Below, piece by piece: positions 8,246 through 16,350 of a stretch of DNA of 18,014 nucleotides. The stretch spans positions 1-18,014 of the forward strand of contig JAOAAI010000090.1 of NCBI GenBank assembly GCA_026418955.1, read 5' to 3'. The first letter of the stretch is position 1. The number at the start of each line of letters is the position of its first letter. This DNA is from Candidatus Goldiibacteriota bacterium. Its GTDB lineage: Bacteria; Oederibacteriota; PGYV01; DSYL01. Under the pieces are notes generated by a model. It did no database searches, was not told where the DNA came from, and saw only the letters and a program-made list of their open reading frames with translations. The translations under genes and the position numbers were made by a program.

Positions 8246-8355
8246 TTATTGTTCGTTAGTAATGTTTGTAAAATATGTTCGTTAAAGTTAAAGATGTTTG
8301 TAAAAGATGATATTACTTTTTCGTATTTATTTTAGAACATCAGTAAATAACATTT
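8246..8355. repeat. 13-bp unit array (family 2) in the lpxI-aminotransferase gap
   Basis: Three forward units in exact register (8246-8258, 8259-8271, 8272-8284; e.g. AATATGTTCGTTA) are followed by a fourth out of phase at 8291-8303. Two reverse-complement units then occur at about 8332-8343 and 8344-8355, ending in AACATTTTTT beside the next ribosome site. The architecture is the same as at 6061-6197, although the two sequences are not simple copies of each other. Confidence 0.68.
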
Positions 8356-8367
8356 TTTGGAGAGAAA

Positions 8368-9471
8368 ATGATTCCAATATCAAAACCCCAGATAGGAGAA
8401 GAAGAGATAAAGGCGGTTACAGAGGTTTTAAAATCCGGAATTATTGCATCAGGTCCAAAAGTATTGGAATTTGAAAAAGAATTTGCTGAATATCTTGGAG
8501 TGAAAAATGCAATCGCTGTTGCTAACGGAACGTGTGCAATTCATGCTGCACTTTTTGGTGCTGGCATAAAAAAAGGTGATAAGGTTATTACAACTCCTTT
8601 CACTTTCATAGCAACTGCAAATTCAATCCTACATATAGGTGCGGAGCCTGTTTTTGTTGACATTGATCCTGTTAGCTATAATATTTCTCCTGATAAAATA
8701 GAAGAAGCTTTAAAATCTGATAAAGATAAAAAGATAAAAGCAATTTTAATAGTGCATTTATATGGACTCTGTTGTGATATGGATAGGATTCTTGATATTG
8801 CTAAAAAATATGAGGTTAAAATCATAGAAGATGCTGCTCAAGCACATGGCGCAAAATATAAAAATAAAATGGCAGGCACTTTTGGAGATTTAGCAGCTTT
8901 TTCTATGTATGCAACGAAAAATATGACCACTGGAGAAGGTGGTATGGTTGTAACTGATGATGATTCAATTGCTTCTGAAATCAGAAAGTTTATAAATCAT
9001 GGCAGTGAAAAACAATATTATCATACTATCCTTGGATACAATTATAGGACTACAGATATAGAAGCAGCAATAGGTCTTACACAATTAAAAAAACTAGATG
9101 GTTTTAATAAAAAAAGAAGGAAAAATGCGGAATATTTGAAAAATGCACTTTCAAAAATTGACTGGATTATTCTACCGCAATGCGATAATAGATATTTTCA
9201 TATTTATCATCAATTTACAATTCGTGTTCTCAATGGTCTTCGTGATGACTTAGAAAAATATTTGACCGAATCAAAAATTGGTTCAAAAATATTTTATCCT
9301 GTTCCATTACACAAACAGCCATTGTATGAAAAAATTTTTCCTGATATAACTTTGCCAGAAGCAGAAAAGGCTAGTAAAGAAGTTTTAAGTATTCCTGTGC
9401 ATCCAGGACTTACAGAAAATGATTTGCAATATATAGTAGAAGTTTTTAATAAATTTTCAAGGAGATTATAA
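8368..9471 (+). CDS. DegT/DnrJ/EryC1/StrS-family sugar aminotransferase
   Basis: These PLP enzymes transaminate keto-sugar nucleotides to make amino sugars for surface glycans. The 367-residue protein has the full family fold: N-terminal PISKPQIGEEE, the VANGTCAIHAAL cofactor loop (about residues 50-62), TTPFTFIATAN, the EDAAQAHGA segment with the PLP-stacking region, and the Schiff-base lysine K184 in YATKNMTTGEGG. NYRTTDIEAAIG follows. ATG 8368 has GGAG (8359-8362) at 5 bases. Position beside the lipid A genes allows a role in lipid A or O-antigen sugar synthesis, but the substrate cannot be read from the sequence. smc begins one base after its stop codon. Confidence 0.9.
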   Translation: MIPISKPQIGEEEIKAVTEVLKSGIIASGPKVLEFEKEFAEYLGVKNAIAVANGTCAIHAALFGAGIKKGDKVITTPFTFIATANSILHIGAEPVFVDIDPVSYNISPDKIEEALKSDKDKKIKAILIVHLYGLCCDMDRILDIAKKYEVKIIEDAAQAHGAKYKNKMAGTFGDLAAFSMYATKNMTTGEGGMVVTDDDSIASEIRKFINHGSEKQYYHTILGYNYRTTDIEAAIGLTQLKKLDGFNKKRRKNAEYLKNALSKIDWIILPQCDNRYFHIYHQFTIRVLNGLRDDLEKYLTESKIGSKIFYPVPLHKQPLYEKIFPDITLPEAEKASKEVLSIPVHPGLTENDLQYIVEVFNKFSRRL

Positions 9472-9472
9472 A

Positions 9473-12400
9473 TTGAAACTTAAATTTCTTGATATACTAG
9501 GATTTAAATCTTTTGCAGACAAAACACATATTGAATTTGGCGATGGAATAACTATCATTGTTGGGCCCAATGGAGTAGGCAAATCAAATATTGTTGACGC
9601 AATAAGATGGGTGCTTGGTGAACAGAGTGCCAAATCATTGCGTGGAAACAAAATGGAGGATATTATTTTTAATGGTTCTGATGCAAAAAAGACACTTGGC
9701 ATGGCAGAGGTATCAGTGACATTTGATAATCAAGATAAAACAATAAACATTCCGTATAATGAAATAAAGATAACGAGGCGTTTATATAGATCTGGTGAGA
9801 GTGAATATTTAATCAATGATAATCCTGTGAGATTAAAAGATATAGTTGAATTATTTATGGATACTGGCGTTGGTATTGATGCTTATTCAATAATTAGCCA
9901 AGGAGAAGTGGACAGAATAATTAATAATAAACCCCTTGAGCGCAGAGAGATTTTTGAAGAAGCGGCTGGAATAACAAAATATATCAAAAAAAGAAATGAG
10001 GCATTGAATAAACTGCAGTCAACAGAACAACATATGTTAAGAATAAACGATATTTTAGCAGAAGTAAAAAGACAGGCGGCGTCACTTGAGCGACAAGCAA
10101 AAAAAGCTGAAAAGTTTAGGGAACTGAAACAAGAATGCAATGAGATGGAAATCAAAATTTTAAAAAAGAATCTAAAAGAAAAATATAAATTGTATGAGGA
10201 GAATAATAGAAAGAAAGAAGAAATTGAAAAAAAGTTACATGATGAAAATATGAAACTTAGTTCAATTGAGAAAAGGATAGAAGAATTAAAAATTAAAGCA
10301 ACGGATTTGGAAAAGGAGATTTTTAGTATTAAAGAAGTTTTTTTACTTAATGAACAGTTGATAAAAAGAATAGAGGACAATTTACAATTCAATCTTGAAA
10401 AGAAAAATGAATTTATCTCGCGTATTGAAGATTTAAAAAAGCAAAATATCGAAAATGTGGCTAAAGTAGAAGATTTAAAAGCAGAACTACAATTAAAGGA
10501 AGAAAAAATAATAAAAAATAGTGATTTAATAAAGATAAAAGAAGATGAATTCAATGAACAAACTCAGAATTTAGAGGAAATGCAAAAAAAGTATGAAGAA
10601 AAAAAGAAAATAAATGAAGAAAAAATAGATTTTTTAAATAAAATTACACAAGAATTTAATCTTCTAAAAAATAATATCTCTGTTCATGAAACATTAATTA
10701 ATGGAGTTGAGGAAAAAATTCTTTTAATTGAAAGAGACAAAAAAGAAATAGAAGACAAAATCAAAAGATTAAAAATTGAATTTGAAAATATTTCTAGAGA
10801 TAGAACAGTTAAAGAAGATGAGATAAAACAGATCAAAGAGAGGGAAGAAAAGTTAATAAAAGAAAAGTTAAAAAGACAAGAAGTGTTTGGATATTTTGAA
10901 GAGACCATAAAATATTTTTCTCTAAACTTGAATCGATTGGAAACAAAATTATCTTTTTTAAGAAATTTATATGAGCAGCTTGCTGGTTACGGAGAAGTGG
11001 TTAAAAAAATTTTATTTGAATTCAAAGCGCAACTTGAAGACAAAGAAAAAGAAAATATTTCAGGCGTTGTAGGTAATATAGTAAAAGTTAAGTCAATTTA
11101 TGAACAGGCTGTTGAAAGAGCATTAAAAGAATTGTTACAGACAGTTGTGGTAAGAAATGATATTTTTATAGAAGAAATATTTACGCTTTATGAAAAGGAA
11201 AAAGGGATATTAAATATTATAGATTTAAGTAGTAAAGTAAATTATCATCATATAATTAATAAATGGAATAATAGAATAAAACACAGAAAAATTTTAGCAC
11301 CATTATTATCTGTAATGGACATACCAGAACAGTTTGAGATTATAAAATTATTTTTTGCAAATATTTTTCTTGTGGAAGATATTGCATCTGCTCGTGATGT
11401 TATAAATGAAGTAAATATTGATGAAGAATATAAATTATTGACGTTAAACGGAGAAATTATATCAAATTATGGATTATATAGAAAGGGAGAGGGTGAAATT
11501 CAATCTGGTATTGGTCTTTTGGGCAGACAACGACTTATTTCAGAAATAGAATCCGAAGTTATAACTTCACAACAGCGTTTAAAAGCAATGATGGAAGAGA
11601 GAGAAAATCAGAAAAAAAATATTCAAGCAATTGAAGAAACCATAGAAAAGTTATCTGTTATCTATCACAATCAATATATTGAAATTATTAAAGATGGTGA
11701 GCGTATCAAACAAAAAGAAGAAGAAAAAGAAAAGCTATATATGACATTAGAGAGAATTGAAAATGAAAAAATGATTTTGGAAAATCAAAGAAAAGAACTA
11801 ATAACCAAAAAAGAACTATATGAAAACGAAAGAAAAAAAATGAGTGATGAAATTGATAAGTTAACTTCTGAAATAATGTTATTAAAAGAAGAAATCAATA
11901 TGATTGAACAGGAACTCAATCATAAGAAAAGTACACTTGAAGAAAAAAGAATAGAAATTTTAAAACTTAAAAGTGATTATGATTTTGAAATTAATCAGAA
12001 AGAAATGATTATGAATAGAATTTCTGAAATCCAAGAAAACTATAATGGAATTTTAAAAGAAATAGAAGATTTAAACTTAAAGATTGTTCAGATAGAGGTA
12101 GAAAGTAAAGATATGGAAAATAGAAAGTCTTCAATAAAAACAGAACTTTCAATAAAAGAGAATGAACTAAAACAGAAAATGGCTGAGTTTGATAACATAA
12201 ATATTGAAATAAATAAAGCAGAATATGAATTAAAAGAAATGGGTGGTATGAGAGAGCAGTTAAAGGAACAGGAATATGATTTAAAGTTAAAAATTAATGA
12301 ACTTTTAATAGAGATTAAAACAATTTATGAAAAAATAGAGAATGAATTTAAAATTACAGTTACAGAAAATGAGATTAATTCAATAGAAATGACAGAAGAA

Positions 12401-13093
12401 GAATATAAAGAGCTTGCAATTAAGGTTGCAGAATATAAGGAGAAGATGGAAAAACTAGGATTTATAAATCTTGTCGCTATAGAAGAGTATAATGATTTAA
12501 AGAAAAGAGAAGAATTTTTACAGACACAATATGATGATTTAAGTAAAGCGAGAGATAATTTACATAAAGTGATTAAAAAGGCAAATGAAGAATCAAAAGA
12601 ACTTTTTAATAAAGCATTTGAAGAAATCAGAGTAAGATTTGCAGATGTTTTTAAAAAGATGACAAATGGCGGAGATGCCGATCTGGTGTTGACTGATAGC
12701 GAGAATATTTTAGAATCAGGTATAGATATAATTGCTAGACCACCAGGTAAAAGGCCACAATCAATAACTTTATTATCAGGTGGAGAAAAAGCAATAACTG
12801 CTATTTCTTTGTTATTTGCACTTTTTTTAATAAAAGCTAGTCCATTTTGTATAATGGATGAGGTAGATGCTGCACTTGATGATATCAATGTGGTGCGGTT
12901 TACCAACCTCATCAGAGGATTTAAAAAAACACAGTTTATAATAATATCTCATAACAAATTAACAATGGAAATGGCGGATATTATTTATGGTGTATCCATG
13001 GAAAAAGCAGGTGTCTCACAGATTATATCGGTTAAACTTGATAAAGCTCTTGAAATGAGTGGTGGTAGTGGTTATGGACAAAATCGTAATTAA
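9473..13093 (+). CDS. smc: Chromosome segregation protein SMC
   Basis: SMC is the ATPase of the bacterial condensin complex (with ScpA and ScpB) and organises the chromosome. The 1206-residue product has the standard layout. The Walker A head is GPNGVGKS (31-38). The first coiled coil spans about 170-500. The hinge (about 515-660) includes ISGVVGNIVKV. The second coiled coil runs to about 1020. The C-terminal head has signature LLSGGEKA (about 1100-1107) and Walker B with D1129 and E1130 in IMDEVDAALDD. The start is TTG 9473 with AAGGAG (9459-9464) eight bases upstream, inside the aminotransferase gene's last codons. Its 3' end overlaps the ftsY start by 20 bp. No heads or hinge parts are missing. 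Confidence 0.96.
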   Translation: MKLKFLDILGFKSFADKTHIEFGDGITIIVGPNGVGKSNIVDAIRWVLGEQSAKSLRGNKMEDIIFNGSDAKKTLGMAEVSVTFDNQDKTINIPYNEIKITRRLYRSGESEYLINDNPVRLKDIVELFMDTGVGIDAYSIISQGEVDRIINNKPLERREIFEEAAGITKYIKKRNEALNKLQSTEQHMLRINDILAEVKRQAASLERQAKKAEKFRELKQECNEMEIKILKKNLKEKYKLYEENNRKKEEIEKKLHDENMKLSSIEKRIEELKIKATDLEKEIFSIKEVFLLNEQLIKRIEDNLQFNLEKKNEFISRIEDLKKQNIENVAKVEDLKAELQLKEEKIIKNSDLIKIKEDEFNEQTQNLEEMQKKYEEKKKINEEKIDFLNKITQEFNLLKNNISVHETLINGVEEKILLIERDKKEIEDKIKRLKIEFENISRDRTVKEDEIKQIKEREEKLIKEKLKRQEVFGYFEETIKYFSLNLNRLETKLSFLRNLYEQLAGYGEVVKKILFEFKAQLEDKEKENISGVVGNIVKVKSIYEQAVERALKELLQTVVVRNDIFIEEIFTLYEKEKGILNIIDLSSKVNYHHIINKWNNRIKHRKILAPLLSVMDIPEQFEIIKLFFANIFLVEDIASARDVINEVNIDEEYKLLTLNGEIISNYGLYRKGEGEIQSGIGLLGRQRLISEIESEVITSQQRLKAMMEERENQKKNIQAIEETIEKLSVIYHNQYIEIIKDGERIKQKEEEKEKLYMTLERIENEKMILENQRKELITKKELYENERKKMSDEIDKLTSEIMLLKEEINMIEQELNHKKSTLEEKRIEILKLKSDYDFEINQKEMIMNRISEIQENYNGILKEIEDLNLKIVQIEVESKDMENRKSSIKTELSIKENELKQKMAEFDNINIEINKAEYELKEMGGMREQLKEQEYDLKLKINELLIEIKTIYEKIENEFKITVTENEINSIEMTEEEYKELAIKVAEYKEKMEKLGFINLVAIEEYNDLKKREEFLQTQYDDLSKARDNLHKVIKKANEESKELFNKAFEEIRVRFADVFKKMTNGGDADLVLTDSENILESGIDIIARPPGKRPQSITLLSGGEKAITAISLLFALFLIKASPFCIMDEVDAALDDINVVRFTNLIRGFKKTQFIIISHNKLTMEMADIIYGVSMEKAGVSQIISVKLDKALEMSGGSGYGQNRN

Positions 13094-13742
13094 AAAATCA
13101 TCATCTTTTCTGGATAAAATAAAAAAATTTTTTTCAACAACTGATTTTACAGAAATTGAATCACTTGAGCAAACATTGCTAGAAGCAGATATAGATGTTG
13201 ATATAGTTGATTCTCTCATGGAGAATTTAAAAAATAAAAAAATAAATAATTATAATGAGGCTGCTGAATTTTTAAAAGAATATTTTATATCTGAATTATC
13301 TAATAATACGGATACTTTTGATGAATTTCTCAATTCATTTTCTGTTATCATGTTGGTAGGAATTAATGGTTCTGGAAAAACTACAACTGCAGCAAAACTT
13401 GCACATTTTTTTAGAAAAACTGGTAAAAAAATTTTATTCATAGCTGGAGATACTTTTCGTGCTGCAGCAACTCAACAACTAGAAATTTGGGCAGAAAAAA
13501 CAGATGTTGAAATAATAAAGGGTAGAGAAGGAGCAGATCCATCATCTGTAATATTTGATGGGCTTGCGCATGCAAAAAAAGGAAACTATGACCTGGTTAT
13601 TATAGATACAGCAGGTAGAGTTCATACCAAACATAATCTTATGGCAGAGATTGAAAAGATAAAAAGAACAGTATTGAAATTTATTAATGAAAAAGATCTT
13701 TTTTGTTTTTTAGTAATAGATGCAAATACAGGTAAGAATTGA
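13074..13742 (+). CDS. ftsY: Signal recognition particle receptor FtsY, cut short by an in-frame TGA
   Basis: FtsY is the membrane-associated GTPase that receives ribosome-nascent chain-SRP complexes. This reading frame gives 222 residues of the NG domain: N-terminal helices (1-80), P-loop GINGSGKTT (96-104), DTFRAAA (126-132), DTAGR (178-182), then VIDANTGKN just before the stop. Normal FtsY continues about 70 residues further. That part is present in the same frame after the TGA at 13740-13742 (see the next entry). ATG 13074 is preferred; GTG 13059 would add only Met-Val-Val-Val-Val. It overlaps smc by 20 bp and has a weak ribosome site. The usual DATTGQN motif reads DANTGKN here, with Lys for the conserved Gln. 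It is either a nonsense mutation, a sequence error or a readthrough site. Confidence 0.85.
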   Translation: MDKIVIKKSSSFLDKIKKFFSTTDFTEIESLEQTLLEADIDVDIVDSLMENLKNKKINNYNEAAEFLKEYFISELSNNTDTFDEFLNSFSVIMLVGINGSGKTTTAAKLAHFFRKTGKKILFIAGDTFRAAATQQLEIWAEKTDVEIIKGREGADPSSVIFDGLAHAKKGNYDLVIIDTAGRVHTKHNLMAEIEKIKRTVLKFINEKDLFCFLVIDANTGKN

Positions 13743-13946
13743 TTTAATCAGGCAAAGATATTCAATGAAGTTTTAAAATTAAAAGGTTTGATCCTTACAA
13801 AGATGGATTCAAATTCTAAAGCAGGTTCTATAGTAAAAATAAAAAAAGAGCTTGGTTTGCCAGTTAGATTTATAACTTTTGGTGAAAAACCGGAAGATAT
13901 AGAAAAATTTAATGCTAAAGATTTTGTTCAAAGATTGTTTGAGTAA
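13743..13946 (+). pseudogene. ftsY: C-terminal remainder of ftsY after the in-frame TGA
   Basis: In the same frame as the preceding gene, these 67 codons and a TAA encode the missing end of the FtsY G domain. They contain QAKIFNEVLKLKGLILTK, the G4 motif TKMD, a KAG variant of the AKGG loop, then GLPVRFITFGEKPEDIEKF and the final DFVQRLFE. No start codon or ribosome site is placed to express them alone. If the TGA is read through, the whole protein has 290 residues, a normal length for an NG-only FtsY. The loop after TKMD reads SNSKAG where nearly all FtsY have GTAKGG, a further departure from the family. Confidence 0.8.
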
Positions 13947-13949
13947 GTA

Positions 13950-14004
13950 AAAATAGTTTGAAAAATAGTTCAAAAATAGTTCATAAGTAGTTCAGAAATA
14001 GTTC
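13950..14004. repeat. 11-bp unit array (family 1) in the ftsY-recJ gap
   Basis: Five tandem 11-bp units without interruption (13950-13960, 13961-13971, 13972-13982, 13983-13993, 13994-14004). Units 2 and 3 are identical (AAAAATAGTTC); units 4 and 5 differ by two or one bases. Unlike the other family 1 arrays, no inverted arm is evident after it. It begins four bases after the ftsY reading frame ends. Confidence 0.8.
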
Positions 14005-14050
14005 ATTAAATCAATATTTAAATACTTCAAAATACAGGAAATAATTTAAT

Positions 14051-15754
14051 ATGAAATGGGTTTTTTTAGATAATAAAGTTTTAGATGATGATATGCTTTT
14101 TAATTTTAAATATAAGATGCGTTTGCCGGATTATCTTGTAAGGGTTTTTGTAAATAGAGGGCTTGATTCCATTAATAAGATAGAAAAGATTTTTATGATA
14201 GATGAGGCTCATCTGGACTCTCCTTTTCTTTTAGAAGATATGGAAAAAGCAGTTAATAGAATTGAGAAAGCAATGAGAAACAAAGAAAAAATTGTAATTT
14301 ACGGCGATTATGATGTTGATGGGGTGACAGCCATAGTAATACTTTTGAATTTTTTTAGAGAATATCTTGAGTATAATAATATTGATTTTTATATACCCCA
14401 TAGACAGGAAGAAGGATATGGACTAAATATTGAGGCAATAAAAATTTTAAAAAAACATAACACATCGCTTATAATAACAGTTGACTGCGGAATAAATGCA
14501 AAAGAGGAGATTAAATATTGTAGTGAACTTGGTATAGATGTGATAATAACGGATCATCATATACCAGATGAGAATAAAATACCAGAAAATGCATTTGCAA
14601 TTATCAATCCCAGGGTTTCCAAAAAATATCCTGATAAAGATTTAAGTGGTGTCGGAGTTGCATACAAACTTTTATGTGGTCTGGCAGAAAAAAAAGGGAT
14701 TAGGATAGATGATGAATTTCTTGATTTTGTTGCACTAGGCACGGTTGCCGATATAGTACCTATTTCAAATGAAAATAGGATAATAATAAGGCGTGGACTA
14801 AAAAAATTAAGAAACACAGAAAATCCAGGCCTCATTGAACTTAAAAATATTGCTGGTATTACTAATGATACAGATATATCCACTTATCATATTGGATATA
14901 TTCTTGGACCGAGAATAAATGCAGCCGGTAGAATTGAACATGCTAATCAGGCAGTATTACTTTTTATTTCAAAAAATTTAGATGAAATAAAAAATATTGC
15001 ACAAAATCTAAATCTAACAAATGAAGAAAGAAAAAGACAGATGAAAAAGATAGAAGAAGAAGCAATTTCTCAATTAAATAATACTTTCAGGCAAGATGAA
15101 GATTTTATAATTACTCTTTACAATGAATCTTGGAATGCTGGTATTATAGGATTAGTTGCTTCTAGAATCGCTAAACAATTTAATAGACCTACTTTTGTAA
15201 TGACAAAAAGCGAAGATGGTTTTGTACATGGAAGCGGAAGGAGCATTCCATCAGTAGATCTTTATGATGTTTTAAAAAATGTGGATAAATATCTTATAAA
15301 ATATGGCGGACATAAATTAGCTGCAGGAATTTCACTCAAATTTGAAGATATCGAAAATTTTAAAAAACATTCAAATGATTATCTTAAATTAACAAAAAAT
15401 CCAGAAGATTTTGAGCCGCAGTTATTTATTGATGCAAAAATAAAAGAAAATATAAATTTTAAAGATATAAAATTACTTGAAAAATTAAAACCATGGGGAG
15501 TTGGAAATCCAGAACCAGTTTTTGTGGCAGAAGATGTTTTTATTAAAGAAGTAAAATATTATAAAAATAATACGGTGAAATTTTACGGTATTTTAAAAGA
15601 TAGATATTATAATTTCATACTATATAATTGTTGTGAAGAAGATAAACAGAAAATTCATCAAGGTCAGATTTTAAATATAGCTTTCACTCCTATAATAAAT
15701 ATATGGAATGGTGAAGAGGAGATGGTTTTTGAAGTTAAAGATATACAGGTGTGA
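14051..15754 (+). CDS. recJ: Single-stranded-DNA-specific exonuclease RecJ
   Basis: RecJ is a 5'-to-3' single-strand exonuclease of the DHH superfamily used in recombination, mismatch and base-excision repair. The 567-residue protein has the normal length. Visible motifs are DYDVDG (86-91), TVDCGI, DHH (168-170), the INPR and GVGVAYKL segments, GTVADIVP, GPRINAAGR, then the DHHA1 part with GSGRS and GGHKLAAG (H421), and a C-terminal OB-type domain (about 450-567) with LKPWGVGNPEP. The Asp and His residues that bind the metals are all there. Start ATG 14051 has only a weak AGGAA upstream. It stands alone between two repeat arrays. Confidence 0.96.
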   Translation: MKWVFLDNKVLDDDMLFNFKYKMRLPDYLVRVFVNRGLDSINKIEKIFMIDEAHLDSPFLLEDMEKAVNRIEKAMRNKEKIVIYGDYDVDGVTAIVILLNFFREYLEYNNIDFYIPHRQEEGYGLNIEAIKILKKHNTSLIITVDCGINAKEEIKYCSELGIDVIITDHHIPDENKIPENAFAIINPRVSKKYPDKDLSGVGVAYKLLCGLAEKKGIRIDDEFLDFVALGTVADIVPISNENRIIIRRGLKKLRNTENPGLIELKNIAGITNDTDISTYHIGYILGPRINAAGRIEHANQAVLLFISKNLDEIKNIAQNLNLTNEERKRQMKKIEEEAISQLNNTFRQDEDFIITLYNESWNAGIIGLVASRIAKQFNRPTFVMTKSEDGFVHGSGRSIPSVDLYDVLKNVDKYLIKYGGHKLAAGISLKFEDIENFKKHSNDYLKLTKNPEDFEPQLFIDAKIKENINFKDIKLLEKLKPWGVGNPEPVFVAEDVFIKEVKYYKNNTVKFYGILKDRYYNFILYNCCEEDKQKIHQGQILNIAFTPIINIWNGEEEMVFEVKDIQV

Positions 15755-15763
15755 AATAAAAAC

Positions 15764-15864
15764 AAAATAGTTCTAACTTAGTTCTAAAATAATTTTTGCT
15801 ATTTTTTGAAACTATTTTCGAACTACTTTTTAACTATTTTTGAACTATTTTCAAACTATGTTTG
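15764..15864. repeat. 11-bp unit array (family 1) in the recJ-downstream gap
   Basis: Three forward units in exact register (15764-15774, 15775-15785, 15786-15796) are followed by six reverse-complement units. One starts near 15797; the other five are in exact 11-bp register: 15810-15820, 15821-15831, 15832-15842, 15843-15853, 15854-15864 (type AACTATTTTTG). The inverted arm is longer than the forward arm, the reverse of the array at 16228-16324. Confidence 0.8.
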
Positions 15865-15901
15865 AACGTTTTTACATGAATTTAAAACTGAAACTTAAAT
15901 A

Positions 15902-15930
15902 TTGCACCTAAACCATTTGTAATTTATTAT
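15902..15930 (+). promoter_or_regulatory. Possible promoter of the small exported protein gene
   Basis: TTGCAC (15902-15907) and TATTAT (15925-15930) are separated by 17 bp, about 20 bp before the gene's start. The match is moderate and AT-rich DNA gives many such hits; the short leader is a weakness. Confidence 0.4.
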
Positions 15931-15950
15931 AAATTAATAGGAGGTGTTTT

Positions 15951-16223
15951 ATGAAAAAAATATTGATGGTGTGTTTTTTAATTATTAGTTTTGCTTGTGT
16001 TCTTTTAGCTGGAGATTATATCGGCTATATGACAAGTGGCAGTGATGGAAAAAATAGAAGCGTGGTAATAATAAATACAGTAACAGGTGATTTTGAGGTC
16101 TATGATATTGATAATAAAGCATTTGACAGAAAAGAAAATGAAATATATTATGATTGTATAAGATATAATAGGGCAACAAACACAAGGGAAATAATAAAGA
16201 TAAAAATTTCAGAAGGGAAATAG
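15951..16223 (+). CDS. Small exported protein of unknown function
   Basis: I do not recognise this 90-residue protein. Residues 1-21 form a signal peptide (MKK, then a hydrophobic stretch ending LLAG), so it is probably exported to the periplasm. The Cys at residue 16 lacks a proper lipobox, so it does not look like a lipoprotein. The mature part is short and polar: GYMTSGSDGKNRSVVIINT, then alternating segments such as GDFEVYDIDNK, which suggest a small beta-sheet. The start is well supported by AGGAGGTG (15939-15946). It is flanked on both sides by 11-bp repeat arrays and is likely its own transcript. Confidence 0.7.
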   Translation: MKKILMVCFLIISFACVLLAGDYIGYMTSGSDGKNRSVVIINTVTGDFEVYDIDNKAFDRKENEIYYDCIRYNRATNTREIIKIKISEGK

Positions 16224-16227
16224 TGTT

Positions 16228-16324
16228 AACATAGTTCTAAAATGGTTTCAACATAGTTCAGAGATAGTTCAAAAATAGTTAAATAGTTTTTACTACTTAT
16301 GAACTACTTACGAAGTATTTTGGA
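16228..16324. repeat. 11-bp unit array (family 1) between the two small genes
   Basis: Five forward units have their TAG or TGG core at 16232, 16243, 16254, 16265 and 16276, exactly 11 bp apart, plus one extra core at 16284. Three reverse-complement units in exact register follow (16292-16302, 16303-16313, 16314-16324; e.g. ACTACTTATGA). The array begins five bases after the upstream stop codon and ends just before the next gene's ribosome site. Confidence 0.78.
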
Positions 16325-16350
16325 ATTTTTTTAATTATTGGAGGTTTTTT

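Noticed and set aside
9883..10554. A 223-codon open frame on the minus strand inside smc, and another at 12325-12912
   Set aside because: Both are Ser/Phe/Leu-rich mirror frames of Lys/Glu-rich coiled coil coding sequence; the plus-strand gene is certain.
13740..13742. Whole-genome recoding of TGA (as Trp or Gly) to explain the ftsY stop
   Set aside because: Trp is written TGG throughout, no other conserved gene here has an internal TGA, and lpxD, lpxA, recJ and nth all end naturally at TGA. In lpxD, lpxA and recJ the next in-frame stop is only 1-8 codons later, so gene ends alone do not decide it, but the lack of internal TGA does.
13740..13780. Selenocysteine insertion in FtsY
   Set aside because: The family has Gly or Ala there, not Cys, and only a weak 4-bp TGAT/ATCA hairpin follows the TGA. 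No convincing SECIS-like stem is visible.
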